Source of the DNA: a bacterium
GTDB taxonomy: Bacteria > Cyanobacteriota > Vampirovibrionia > Gastranaerophilales > Gastranaerophilaceae
NCBI GenBank assembly: GCA_024408855.1
Contig: JAKSUQ010000011.1
Coordinates: forward strand, 1-62,632
Direction: 5' to 3'
Length of the DNA: 62,632 nucleotides
The position numbers and the translations under genes are program-made. The notes beneath the pieces were generated by a model that was given only the letters and a program-made list of their open reading frames with translations, was not told the origin of the DNA and did not search any database. Positions 9,496 through 18,305 of the stretch are shown piece by piece; within the stretch, counting starts at the first letter, position 1; each line of letters starts with the position of its first letter.

Positions 9496-9561
9496 GCTTA
9501 ACCGTTCCTCTCGTCTTACGTTATAATCATATCATAAATTTTTTAAATTTAACAGTTTATT

Positions 9562-10116
9562 TTAATTGTTAAGATGTTTTTTTGCGAATTCGCAGCCACA
9601 ATAATTTTGCCTATATATACCTAACATTTTTGAGATATTATTTGTTTTTAAAAATCCATTATTTTTTCGGTAATTATATTCAAGATAATTCAAGCCATAC
9701 TTATTTGCCAATGTTTTGCCGATAGTCGTAATCATTTGAAAATCTTTGTGCGGACTTATTCCGAGTGAAGTCGTAAAATTACTTATATTAAGTTCTTTCG
9801 TCTTAATTGCAGTTTTGATAAGCCTTAATTCTATACATTTAATGCATCTTTTTCCTCTTTCGGGTTCATTTTCCAAACCGAGTACAAAATCTAAAAATTC
9901 TTCATGATTATATTTATCGGCAATAAGCGAAATTCCCGAAGTATTACAAATAATTTGCTGTGCATTCAACCGTTTTAAATATTCATCCTTTGTATCTAAA
10001 TTTGGGTTGCAAAAATAAACAATAGGAGAAAACCCCTCGTTTTTGAGAAATTCAATCGGAAATCCGGAACAAATTCCGCAACAGGCGTGTAATAAAACTT
10101 TATTATTTTGCACCAT
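9562..10116 (-). CDS. queH: Epoxyqueuosine reductase QueH
   Basis: The 184-residue protein matches the QueH family (formerly DUF208), which carries out the last step of queuosine synthesis, reducing epoxyqueuosine at tRNA position 34. The vicinal cysteines HACCGICS (residues 10-17), the RCIKC pair and the C-terminal YRQNYCGC supply the cluster and catalytic cysteines expected for the family. The SLGISPHKD segment is also conserved. Its start overlaps the end of the VKOR-DsbA gene by 14 nt, so the two are coupled. It is the non-orthologous replacement for the cobalamin-dependent QueG. Confidence 0.93.
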   Translation of the reverse strand: MVQNNKVLLHACCGICSGFPIEFLKNEGFSPIVYFCNPNLDTKDEYLKRLNAQQIICNTSGISLIADKYNHEEFLDFVLGLENEPERGKRCIKCIELRLIKTAIKTKELNISNFTTSLGISPHKDFQMITTIGKTLANKYGLNYLEYNYRKNNGFLKTNNISKMLGIYRQNYCGCEFAKKHLNN

Positions 10117-11287
10117 GTTCTTTTAATATTTCCTTTAATTTGTAATACGGTTTTATACCGACAACCTTTTCCCCATTAATAATCATTGTTGGAGTAGCAT
10201 TAATATCTTCATCCAAAGAGGCGTGAGCAATTTCATTTGCCATTTCTCCATAAGTTGATTTAGAATTAAAATCCTTGAGAAATTCAGTTTCATTTAGTTC
10301 TAATTTCTTAACTAATTTTAGCAAAGACTCCATATCAACAGGCTTATTTTCGTACAAAAGTGTACTCATTCCCCAATAATCACCTTGTTTTCTTGCAGCT
10401 ATTGCACCTTTGGACATAAAACAAGCATTTGGATGCATGTTGATATCAATATATTTATTACATTCTTTATCGAAAGGGAAATTGTAATGAATTACTTTTA
10501 TATTTGAAAACTCTTGAACAGCTTTGTGAAGCATTATATTATTTATGTAACATAAAGGACATACAAAATCCGAATATATTTCAATTGTTACATCCCCATG
10601 AGGATTTCCTAAAGTATTTCCATGTATTCTATAAGGGTTGTATTTAATTTTTCCGAATTTTTTAATAGATGTAACCGCTTTGACTTTTGGTACAAAATTC
10701 AGTGTAATCCCACTATATGCCAAAAATGAAGCCGACAAGATTAGTAAAACAAAAAATGTTTTAGTATACCTTTTTACCCCTTCAATAAAATCAAACAAAG
10801 TAGTTTTAAAGTTATGGATAATATTTTTAAAATTACATTCGGATGCAATTAAAGCAATGATTAAATCAATAAAATATGTTACAACACATAGTATGCATAG
10901 CTTCTTGATAACAAAAAGACTTATTGTCGCTAAAATCATTGAACTCAAAAAAGATAAAATTCCTAAAACCGATATGTAAGAAATCGGATTTTTAAAGACC
11001 TCCAAAAATCTAAAAATTCTGATATTTTTAAATTTATCAACAATGGTTAAAAATAAAAATATTAAGTATAAAAATATTCCCCAATACGACAGAGGGATTC
11101 CTAAAAATTGCGAATACGTCGTTTTTGCAACAGCATCACAATCTACAAATTCATTAATAGAACAAAAACTTGGTAATGCATAAGAATCATAATTTGCATG
11201 ATAGTATATAAAAGATAATTTTATTGAAACTCCAAGTCCAACAAAACATAAGAACATTATCCACAACATTTTTTTACTGAATTTCAT
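10103..11287 (-). CDS. VKOR-DsbA fusion, disulfide bond formation
   Basis: This 394-residue membrane protein joins a vitamin K epoxide reductase domain to a DsbA-like thioredoxin domain. The VKOR part has about five membrane segments, loop cysteines C42 and C50, and the quinone-side CILC motif (C131, C134). After a linking helix, the periplasmic thioredoxin fold carries CPLC (C243-C246) and a cis-proline in ATPTM near residue 360. Such fusions are typical of cyanobacteria and some other bacteria; they oxidise exported proteins and pass electrons to quinone. Its gene starts at ATG 11287, divergent from rpsO. Confidence 0.94.
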   Translation of the reverse strand: MKFSKKMLWIMFLCFVGLGVSIKLSFIYYHANYDSYALPSFCSINEFVDCDAVAKTTYSQFLGIPLSYWGIFLYLIFLFLTIVDKFKNIRIFRFLEVFKNPISYISVLGILSFLSSMILATISLFVIKKLCILCVVTYFIDLIIALIASECNFKNIIHNFKTTLFDFIEGVKRYTKTFFVLLILSASFLAYSGITLNFVPKVKAVTSIKKFGKIKYNPYRIHGNTLGNPHGDVTIEIYSDFVCPLCYINNIMLHKAVQEFSNIKVIHYNFPFDKECNKYIDINMHPNACFMSKGAIAARKQGDYWGMSTLLYENKPVDMESLLKLVKKLELNETEFLKDFNSKSTYGEMANEIAHASLDEDINATPTMIINGEKVVGIKPYYKLKEILKEHGAK

Positions 11288-11485
11288 TGGTATAACTCCG
11301 ACTCTGATAGTATTACTTATATGATTTTAATATATAACAATAATATTTCAATAATAAAAAGAATTAGTAAAAAATATTGCAATTATCAAAACTTCTGCTT
11401 GCATTTTGAGTTTGAGTGTATTAATATACGCTATGTAGGGTGCTTACGCCAATATGACACTCAACAAAATAAAGGAAAAACACAA

Positions 11486-11755
11486 ATGTCTATCAATTTG
11501 AAAAACAAACAAGAAATTATCGCGAAATTTGGTGCAGATGAAAAAGATTCAGGTTCTGCAGAAGTTCAAATTGCGATGCTTACTCAAAAAATTTCTGAAC
11601 TTACCGAACATATGAAATCTAATAAAAAAGATTTCGCTACTAAACGTGGTTTGTTAATGATGGTTGGTAAAAGAAAAAGACTTCTTTCTTACTTAAAAGA
11701 AAAAGATTTGGAAAGTTACAGAAAACTTATCAAAGATTTGAACATCAGAGGTTAG
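11486..11755 (+). CDS. rpsO: Ribosomal protein S15
   Basis: The protein is 89 residues, the standard S15 length, when started at ATG 11486 with AAAGGA upstream. It has the conserved features DSGSAEVQIA, the SHDK-loop equivalent (HMKSNKKDF) and RKRLLSYLK. S15 binds 16S rRNA at the central domain and nucleates the platform of the 30S subunit. The leader (about 11420-11485) may carry the usual self-regulation site, but I could not recognise one. A strong terminator follows at 11791, so it is a single-gene unit. Confidence 0.97.
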   Translation: MSINLKNKQEIIAKFGADEKDSGSAEVQIAMLTQKISELTEHMKSNKKDFATKRGLLMMVGKRKRLLSYLKEKDLESYRKLIKDLNIRG

Positions 11756-11790
11756 TTTTAAAGTAACACGTAAGGCAAAGTGTAAAAAAA

Positions 11791-11822
11791 ATGCTCTCTA
11801 TAAATATAGAGAGCATTTTTTT
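11791..11822 (+). terminator. Rho-independent terminator after rpsO
   Basis: An 11-bp perfect stem (ATGCTCTCTAT, 11791-11801, with ATAGAGAGCAT, 11805-11815) and a short loop are followed by seven or eight T. A run of A upstream of the stem would let it work in the other direction too. Confidence 0.9.
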
Positions 11823-11864
11823 GTCGCTAATTCTTTACAAAAATTTACATTCTATAAAAAAAAG

Positions 11865-11902
11865 TCAATTTTATTAAAAATATATACTTTTCATATATAG
11901 GG
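11865..11902 (+). promoter_or_regulatory. Type B promoter
   Basis: TCAATT (11865-11870), 13-nt spacer, ATACTTTTCATATATA (from 11884). This matches seven other sites in the window in both boxes and in the exact 13-nt spacing. It lies 28 nt before the gene at 11930. The TTTACAAAAATTTACA sequence at about 11834-11849 resembles the shared upstream box, but in the opposite sense and at a different distance. Confidence 0.6.
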
Positions 11903-11929
11903 ATATTTCTATAAAAAACAGGTAATTAT

Positions 11930-13498
11930 ATGGTAATTGAATCAACAAACACGTACAATCAAGGATTTGTCGATTTTCTGCTCCGTAATTATAAGAGCGG
12001 AGTTGTTACCTATGGCAACTATAACCAATTTTATCCTTCTGTATTCAATTATTATAACAGTAGAAATTACGGAAATTCACCAGCTTATAGCAGCCAAACA
12101 GACGAACTTAGTACAGAAGATATAATGTCAAATTATGCTATATTCTGTAAAAAAGAAAAACAAAAACAAAAACAATTAGCTGTTGAACGACAAAAAAAAG
12201 AAGTTGCACGCAGAGAAGAGCTAAATAAAGCAAAAAGAAAAAGAGAACAAAAAGAAAAATTTGATGAATCAAAAAAATGTTTAGCAGAATATACCGAAAA
12301 AAACGGATACATTGACGAATCATTACTTGACGTTACAAAGTCTGCAGGTGGTTTTGTTTTATTCGATAACTTAGGAACACTAACATCTGCCCGAAAAACA
12401 TTTAAAGCATCTCAGACAATAAAAACAGCTATTGGTAATAATGGCAATTATAAATACTTCATGACAAAGAATCCAATGTTATCAGAACGTGCTTACAAAG
12501 CTCTCCGAGATTCAGAAAAATTAAGGCAAACATTAAAGAAAAACAGTGAGAAAGATAAAATAATTGCTAAAGAAATAATAAAACAACGGAATAACTTACT
12601 TAAACTTATAAAAGATGGAAACACCCCAGTAAAAGATATTGAACAGGAAATAATCAAGTTAGAACAAGTTAATTCCGGAGTTACCGGACCTATTAAAAGT
12701 AATTGGAGAAAATTTAGGAACTTGTTCAGAGGGAAAAACAGACCAAAATTAGATATACACAAAACTGCTCCGGGTGATATTTTAAATGCGGAATCTACTC
12801 AAAAAGCATTAAAGAAGTGTATTGGTAAGAAAGCATTTGCTAAGGGCTTGTTCAAATCTTTTAAAGGGTTTGCAATAGTATCATTGTTTTGTGAAATAGG
12901 CAATATAATAGATGCTTACAAGAGAGGCGGAATTGATGTGGCGAAAAAGCAACTTGGTAAGTCCGTACTCAAAACAGGATTAAACTCCCTCGGGTATACT
13001 GTCGGTAATGCAGCAGGCAGGTGGGCAGGAGCTGCTCTTGGTGCCAAAATCGGTGCATCAATCGGAACTGTATGTCCTGGACTTGGTAACATTATTGGCG
13101 GTGTACTCGGAGCACTTATCGGTTGTTTAGTAGCTTGGGGGGCAGACAAATTAACAAAATGTATATGTAAAACAACTGAAACCGCAAAACTTGATGCTCA
13201 AGAAATACTTTCTGATGACAATGTTGCCGCACAAAAAGCAAATGAATTTCTTGCTAAATATGAGAGCGGTGAAATCAAAGCAGATAAAGTAGATCCAAAA
13301 ACTATCGATTCAGCTTTATTTATCAAAAATACATTTAGACAACAAGAATTAGCAACAGAAATCAGCCAATTGACACCAGAACAAATTGAACAAATTCAGA
13401 ATATGACGCCCGAACAATATAACGCACTTAGTCCTGAAGAACAAGAGCAAGTGAGAACTATATTACTAATGCAAAATCAAACTACCCAAGCTGAGTAA
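11930..13498 (+). CDS. Unknown protein with coiled coil and glycine-zipper segment
   Basis: I do not recognise this 522-residue protein. The N-terminus is polar and Tyr/Asn/Ser-rich with no signal peptide (residues 1-60). It is followed by a highly charged Lys/Glu/Gln helix (about 75-125), a basic middle, and a Gly/Ala-rich hydrophobic stretch near 350-405 with GAALGAKIGASIG and NIIGGVLGALIG, a glycine-zipper pattern able to enter membranes. The C-terminus is helical with repeated 'LTPEQIEQI / MTPEQYNAL / LSPEEQEQV' units. Its promoter is type B, which ties it to the other lineage-specific genes here. A translocated or secreted membrane-active protein is possible; this is inference. Confidence 0.8.
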   Translation: MVIESTNTYNQGFVDFLLRNYKSGVVTYGNYNQFYPSVFNYYNSRNYGNSPAYSSQTDELSTEDIMSNYAIFCKKEKQKQKQLAVERQKKEVARREELNKAKRKREQKEKFDESKKCLAEYTEKNGYIDESLLDVTKSAGGFVLFDNLGTLTSARKTFKASQTIKTAIGNNGNYKYFMTKNPMLSERAYKALRDSEKLRQTLKKNSEKDKIIAKEIIKQRNNLLKLIKDGNTPVKDIEQEIIKLEQVNSGVTGPIKSNWRKFRNLFRGKNRPKLDIHKTAPGDILNAESTQKALKKCIGKKAFAKGLFKSFKGFAIVSLFCEIGNIIDAYKRGGIDVAKKQLGKSVLKTGLNSLGYTVGNAAGRWAGAALGAKIGASIGTVCPGLGNIIGGVLGALIGCLVAWGADKLTKCICKTTETAKLDAQEILSDDNVAAQKANEFLAKYESGEIKADKVDPKTIDSALFIKNTFRQQELATEISQLTPEQIEQIQNMTPEQYNALSPEEQEQVRTILLMQNQTTQAE

Positions 13499-13505
13499 TA
13501 TAAGC

Positions 13506-14789
13506 TTACCTCATGCGGTTTCCAAAAATCTTTTTGAAAAACCCTAGTATATCTCCGCCATTTTCAGCTTTATCAAGATATTTTTCATAGTTTTCAGTAA
13601 CAAAAGTATTTCTTGGAGATATGGATTTTAATTTTTCCATATAATTCAATGCACCTGCATAATCACCAATAGATTCCCTAAATACGGATAATTTCTGTAA
13701 TGCATTTATATTTTCAGGTTCGACCGACAAAAGTGTTTCATAAAATTCACAAGCCTTTGTATTATCACCGGTCGTTTCCAACAAAGAAGCAATCGTTTCT
13801 ATTAACAGTGCGTCTTTATTATTGAACTGAAAAGCTGTCATATATTCATTAAGTGCAACTTCTTTATCATCTTTTGCAATATTATACTTGCCCCAATTTA
13901 TATGCTCATTATAGGAATCATTTTCGGATTCATAAATCAATGCTCTCATTTGATAAATCAAAGGAGAATTTGGCGATAGTTTTTCATACTCATCAATTTC
14001 TGCAAAAGCCTCGCTTTTCATCCCTTTTTGAAAATAATATTGAGCTAATAAAGAATGCATAAGCGGTTGGTCATTGTATTTATCTTTACAACTATTTAAA
14101 ATTACAATCGCTTCATCATTTTTATCTAAATCCATTAACGCTCTTGATTTTGTTAAATCACTTTTTGTAATATCAAGTGCTTTTTGCGGTTGTGAACTTC
14201 TTATATAATAACCTGCAAGAATTTCTTTAAATTCTTTATAACCATATTCTTTCAATCCTCTCTCCAATATACTTATTGAAGATAAAATTCCTTCCGTTTT
14301 TTCATATAATTCAGCTAATTTCACAAACACTACAGGATCTTTTCCGTCATCATCAATTATCCTCAAATACTCATCAATAGCTTCCTGTAATTTATCTTGC
14401 CCTTCACAAATTCCTGCTAACAAATATCTTGCAGGAAGAGCTTCTTCGCTATCTTTAGCATTTGAGATTGCCTTTTTGTAATCACTCTTTGCAAAGCTCA
14501 TTTGCTGTTGCAGAGCATGCAAATTTCCTCTCAATAGGTAATATTTAAACTTATCATCATGAACATACAAATCCAATAATTGTTCATGAGCCAATATATT
14601 AGCGGGATCCAGTTCTAAGATTTTTACATAATATGCCTTTGCTTCTTCTTTTTTATCCAATATCAAAGCTATATGAGCAAGTTTTGTATACAATTCCAAG
14701 TCATTTTGTTTGTGCGGTAACTCTTTTTTATACTCAGCATATGCTTCATCATATTGTTCATTAAGTTCAAACTGTTCTGCAAGTTTCAT
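13506..14789 (-). CDS. TPR repeat protein
   Basis: This 427-residue soluble protein consists of tandem 34-residue TPR helices over nearly all its length (for example AEYKKELPHKQNDLELYTKLAHIA), ending in a basic tail with GFFKKIFGNRMR. It has no signal peptide. TPR superhelices bind other proteins; the partner is unknown. The ATG follows AGGAGA, 9 nt after pth, so it is the third gene of an ffh-pth-TPR operon. It ends 7 nt from the convergent glycine-zipper gene with no clear terminator between. Confidence 0.88.
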   Translation of the reverse strand: MKLAEQFELNEQYDEAYAEYKKELPHKQNDLELYTKLAHIALILDKKEEAKAYYVKILELDPANILAHEQLLDLYVHDDKFKYYLLRGNLHALQQQMSFAKSDYKKAISNAKDSEEALPARYLLAGICEGQDKLQEAIDEYLRIIDDDGKDPVVFVKLAELYEKTEGILSSISILERGLKEYGYKEFKEILAGYYIRSSQPQKALDITKSDLTKSRALMDLDKNDEAIVILNSCKDKYNDQPLMHSLLAQYYFQKGMKSEAFAEIDEYEKLSPNSPLIYQMRALIYESENDSYNEHINWGKYNIAKDDKEVALNEYMTAFQFNNKDALLIETIASLLETTGDNTKACEFYETLLSVEPENINALQKLSVFRESIGDYAGALNYMEKLKSISPRNTFVTENYEKYLDKAENGGDILGFFKKIFGNRMR

Positions 14790-14798
14790 ATTATTCTC

Positions 14799-15356
14799 CT
14801 AATTAAATTTATTCTGAGTTATTGCAATACCCTCGGTAAAGTAGCAAGAAATTGCCATTTTTGCTGTTGTAATTGTATCTTTTAAGATTGCAAGTTCTTC
14901 TTTTGTAAAATTTTGTAGCACAAAAACTTCAGACGGTAAATTCGGCTGAGGACCTATTCCGATTTTTAATCTCGCAAATTCCTGAGTCCCCAAATGCTGT
15001 ATAACGGATTTTATTCCGTTATGACCTCCATCAGAACCATTTGCTCTGAGCCTGATTTTCCCCAAAGGCAAAGAAATATCATCATAAACAACCAATATAT
15101 CTGAAATTTGAATTTTATAATAATCTACAACTGCACGTATAGCTTCTCCTGAAAGATTCATAAATGTAGTTGGTTTTATTATCATGTAATCCTCTCCATT
15201 GAGTCTTAAATTTGTCATAAAGCACTTCAAACGAGGATTTTCTCTAAAAGTATCGTTTTCATTAATTACAATACTGTCTGCAAGCATAAACCCGGCATTA
15301 TGTCGAGTAAATACATATTTGTTACCTATATTTCCCAAACCTGCAATTAATTTCAT
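14799..15356 (-). CDS. pth: Peptidyl-tRNA hydrolase
   Basis: This 185-residue enzyme frees tRNA from prematurely released peptidyl-tRNA. It shows the family's N-terminal GLGNIGNKYVFTRHNAGF with the catalytic His19, the KPTTFMNLSG motif with its conserved Asn, YDDISLPLGKIRLR with the Asp, and GGHNGIKS. Its ATG shares one base with the ffh stop (TAATG), implying translational coupling. Confidence 0.96.
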   Translation of the reverse strand: MKLIAGLGNIGNKYVFTRHNAGFMLADSIVINENDTFRENPRLKCFMTNLRLNGEDYMIIKPTTFMNLSGEAIRAVVDYYKIQISDILVVYDDISLPLGKIRLRANGSDGGHNGIKSVIQHLGTQEFARLKIGIGPQPNLPSEVFVLQNFTKEELAILKDTITTAKMAISCYFTEGIAITQNKFN

Positions 15357-16747
15357 TATCTAAACCTTCGCATATTTTTCATCATTTTATGCATTGATAA
15401 CTTTCCTGCATTTTGCATTCCCATTTTGTTTCCGTTATTTGAAAACATTGATTTAAAACCTGACATGCCCTTCATCATCTTACGCATTTGCTCAAATTGA
15501 TTTATGTACAAATTAATATCGTGCATAGGAATACCTGAACCAACAGATATTCTGCGTTTTCTGCTTGAGTTCATTAATTCAGGATGTTCTCTTTCTTCGG
15601 GAGTCATTGATTGAATAAAAACTTCTATTCTTTTAAACTGTTTTTCTCCCTCATGTGAAATCATTTGCCTGTCATCTTTAGACATTTTTAAACCGGGAAT
15701 CATTCCCAATAATTGATCCATTGAACCGAACATTTTCATTTGAGATTGCATTTTTAAGAAATCATTAAAAGAAAATTCGGCTTTTGCCATTTTCTTTTCC
15801 ATTTCCAGTGCTGTTTTTTCATCAAAAACTTCTTTTGCCTTTTCGACAAGAGAAACAATATCACCCATCCCAAGGATTCTGTCCGCAATTCTTGCCGGAT
15901 AAAAATCTTCAAGGGCTTCTAACTTTTCTCCACTACCTGTCAATTTAATTGGTTTTCCAGTGCAATAAGTCAAACTGAGAGCAGCACCGCCCCTTGTATC
16001 ACCATCCAATTTTGTTAAGACTAAACCTGTTACTCCAAGCTGTGCATCAAAGTTTCCCGCAATATTTACAGCTTCTTGTCCTGTCATCGAATCAACAACC
16101 AACAATTTTTCATCAGGCTTAAACATCCTATCAATCAATAGAAGCTCTGCCATCATATCTGTATCAATCTGCAATCTGCCTGCCGTATCAAGAATTATGA
16201 CATTAAAGTTGTTGTTTTTTGCGTATTCTATTGAGTTTTGTACAATTTTTTGAACATCCTGTGAACTTTCTTTATATACCTCAACCCCAATTTGTTCTCC
16301 TAAGGTAACGATTTGTGTAATTGCAGCCGGACGATATACGTCGCAAGCTACAAGTAAAGGGTTTTTATTCATTTGCTTTAGTTTTAAAGCGAGTTTAGCA
16401 GCTGTTGTAGTCTTACCACTTCCTTGCAACCCGAGTAGCATAATAATATTAAAAGTTCTATTTATATCCAAAGGTTTAGCATCATTCCCTAAGATATTAA
16501 CCAGTTCATCATGAACAATTTTAATCAATTGTTGGGTTGGCTTTACCCCTCTTAAAACATCTTCCCCGATAGCTTTTTCTCGAATTTCTGATATAAATGA
16601 TTTGACAACACGCAAATTTACATCAGCTTCCAAGAGGGCTCTGCGAATTTCTCTCAAAGCATCTTGCATATTTTCTTCAGTCAATTCACTATTGCCGGAA
16701 GTCTTTGAAATTATATCTTGTAACTTATCCGATAAAGATTCAAACAT
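15356..16747 (-). CDS. ffh: Signal recognition particle GTPase Ffh
   Basis: The 463-residue protein has the SRP54 order: an N-terminal four-helix bundle, a GTPase domain with GLQGSGKTT (106-114), DVYRPAAI, DTAGR and TKLDGDTRGG, and a Met-rich M domain (about 325-463) that binds signal sequences and 4.5S RNA. It targets nascent membrane and secreted proteins to FtsY and SecYEG. The ATG at 16747 follows AGGA. It leads the ffh-pth-TPR operon. Confidence 0.97.
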   Translation of the reverse strand: MFESLSDKLQDIISKTSGNSELTEENMQDALREIRRALLEADVNLRVVKSFISEIREKAIGEDVLRGVKPTQQLIKIVHDELVNILGNDAKPLDINRTFNIIMLLGLQGSGKTTTAAKLALKLKQMNKNPLLVACDVYRPAAITQIVTLGEQIGVEVYKESSQDVQKIVQNSIEYAKNNNFNVIILDTAGRLQIDTDMMAELLLIDRMFKPDEKLLVVDSMTGQEAVNIAGNFDAQLGVTGLVLTKLDGDTRGGAALSLTYCTGKPIKLTGSGEKLEALEDFYPARIADRILGMGDIVSLVEKAKEVFDEKTALEMEKKMAKAEFSFNDFLKMQSQMKMFGSMDQLLGMIPGLKMSKDDRQMISHEGEKQFKRIEVFIQSMTPEEREHPELMNSSRKRRISVGSGIPMHDINLYINQFEQMRKMMKGMSGFKSMFSNNGNKMGMQNAGKLSMHKMMKNMRRFR

Positions 16748-16831
16748 AACATATCCTACACTATATCTGTAATATTACTAATAGAATACTACAAACAAAA
16801 ATAAATATTAAGCCACCGGAGTATTATACAA

Positions 16832-17842
16832 CTAAACATCCATTTTAAACATATTTTCAGAATTATCTTGCATAACTTTTTTGATACTATCCAACATTGT
16901 TTTAATTGACTCTTGCTCCGTTTTTAATGTTTCGGATCTTGCATCCAATTCTTTTTCTTTTGCTGTTATTATACTTTTTTCAGCTTCATAATCAATTTCT
17001 ACCAATTCTTGTGCTTCTAAATCATTCATAGATATTACTTTATTACAGTTAGCCGCAACATTGGTGTTATAATTATTTATGTATTTTAAAGAATTATTTT
17101 CGAATTTCGGAGTTGTAGTCACTGATGTCAAATTAAATTGATTATTTTGCAACATATCATTTAAATATTCTTTATTCGACACCTGATCATTACAAATCCA
17201 ACCTTTTTCAGCTATGGTTGAGAAAATATTATCATAAAAATTAATTTGGGACTCTTCGTCTGCTGTAAACAATTCATTATATTGGTTAATTGCATCATCA
17301 GCAGCTTGTTTATGCAAATCATATTCAGTTTTCCAATCTGCATAATTAGCTGCATTTTCATCAGGCTTTTGTGCATTTAAACCGTCTACAATTTCTTTTT
17401 CCTGAAGATAAGTGCAATAATAAGACTCTGCATTATCAAGATCCTGCTGCGGAATTCCTAATAAACCGGATAATATAGTTGACCTTACTGTTGCCCAATC
17501 GCCTCCCGGAGCTCCTCCAGGGGCAAGCATTTCTGCATATTGTTTTAATTCGGAAGTTATCACGACTCGATCATTCATATCAGTTAATAAATAAGGTTTA
17601 TTTGCATTGTATGTGCTTGGGGTCATTAAAACATTATATGTTAAATCTACACTTGAAACTCCACCATTAATAGTCCATTTTAAAACTTTTGTATTTAATT
17701 GATTTCTATATTCACTTGTAAGAGCATTCATATCACGAGTAAGAGACATTTTTTGCGTAGCAATTTTCATCAGCTCCAATTTATTGTCGCTTTGACGTCT
17801 TGTTAATGCTAAGAATCTTGCGGATGATGCTGCGAGTCCCAT
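16832..17842 (-). CDS. MGLAA-family protein, lineage-specific
   Basis: The start is ATG 17842 (336 residues), not the in-frame ATG at 17881: the type A promoter at 17884-17911 would start transcription near 17877, below the upstream ATG, and 17842 has AAAGGAAAAAGG in front of it. The new N-terminus MGLAASSARFLALTRRQSD matches the paralogue at 50951-51943 (MGLAAPAYTLLTLTARKSD). Both continue with a helical segment rich in K, Q and M, a variable middle, and a C-terminal coiled coil; here the end is ENMFKMDV. There is no signal peptide. I know of no function; similar short N-terminal motifs occur in hypothetical proteins of gut bacteria. Confidence 0.85.
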   Translation of the reverse strand: MGLAASSARFLALTRRQSDNKLELMKIATQKMSLTRDMNALTSEYRNQLNTKVLKWTINGGVSSVDLTYNVLMTPSTYNANKPYLLTDMNDRVVITSELKQYAEMLAPGGAPGGDWATVRSTILSGLLGIPQQDLDNAESYYCTYLQEKEIVDGLNAQKPDENAANYADWKTEYDLHKQAADDAINQYNELFTADEESQINFYDNIFSTIAEKGWICNDQVSNKEYLNDMLQNNQFNLTSVTTTPKFENNSLKYINNYNTNVAANCNKVISMNDLEAQELVEIDYEAEKSIITAKEKELDARSETLKTEQESIKTMLDSIKKVMQDNSENMFKMDV

Positions 17843-17883
17843 TTTGCCTTTTTCCTTTACAGAGTTTCCCTTATTTTCCATGT

Positions 17884-17911
17884 ATTACGGCATAATTTAT
17901 AAAAATCTTTA
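17884..17911 (-). promoter_or_regulatory. Type A promoter, sigma-28/WhiG-like
   Basis: On the minus strand: TAAAGATT (17911-17904), spacer of 12 nt (one longer than consensus), GCCGTAAT (17891-17884). A GTAA box precedes TAAAG by 15 nt after the 7-nt box, as in the other type A sites. The predicted leader is about 35 nt to the ATG at 17842. Confidence 0.68.
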
Positions 17912-18005
17912 ATAAATATTCGTAATTTTTTACAATTCTTTACATTTAATTTTAAACTGACCTGAATTCTGATTGTAAATTTTTGTAAATAATTTCTCTT
18001 CATGT

Positions 18006-18036
18006 GAAATTATAAATAATAAAAATACTTTATATA
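18006..18036 (+). promoter_or_regulatory. Type B promoter
   Basis: GAAATT (18006-18011), 13-nt spacer, ATACTTTATATATATA (from 18025). GTGAAATTA is shared with the site at 58553. A TTTGTAAATAA box lies 14 nt upstream of GAAATT. It drives the 53-residue gene at 18077 and diverges from the type A site at 17884-17911. Confidence 0.68.
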
Positions 18037-18076
18037 TATATACGAGATATAACATTAATTGAGAAAGGAATAAATT

Positions 18077-18238
18077 ATGACAACAACAAATTTAAATACT
18101 GCTGTTAGCTCAACAAATAAGACCCAAGATAATAATGGTTCTACATTTGGCAATGCGAATAATGATAATTGGTTGAAAAAACTCAAAGATGGTAACGTTT
18201 GGGATTTTGTAGCCGCAGGTGGGGCATATATGAGTTAA
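18077..18238 (+). CDS. Unknown 53-residue protein
   Basis: This short frame has AAAGGA 6 nt before its ATG, its own type B promoter and its own terminator at 18264, so it is a convincing one-gene unit. The first 30 residues are Thr/Asn/Ser/Gly-rich (MTTTNLNTAVSSTNK), followed by a small amphipathic end with WLKKLKDGNVWDF and AAGGAYMS. The polar N-terminus is like that of the type B gene at 58620 (MSTAINSNLLKDW). This composition resembles N-terminal signals of substrates of non-Sec secretion systems, but that is only a resemblance. It is too short and unusual to assign. Confidence 0.78.
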   Translation: MTTTNLNTAVSSTNKTQDNNGSTFGNANNDNWLKKLKDGNVWDFVAAGGAYMS

Positions 18239-18263
18239 ATTATCTAATACAGATTATGTTAAT

Positions 18264-18291
18264 AAAAAAAACGGCTTATGCCGTTTTTTTT
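18264..18291. terminator. Bidirectional Rho-independent terminator
   Basis: ACGGC (18271-18275), loop TTAT, GCCGT (18280-18284), with seven A before and seven T after, so the stem extends and it works on both strands: after the 53-residue gene and after the minus-strand GH13 gene. Confidence 0.9.
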
Positions 18292-18305
18292 ATCATAAAT
18301 TTGGA

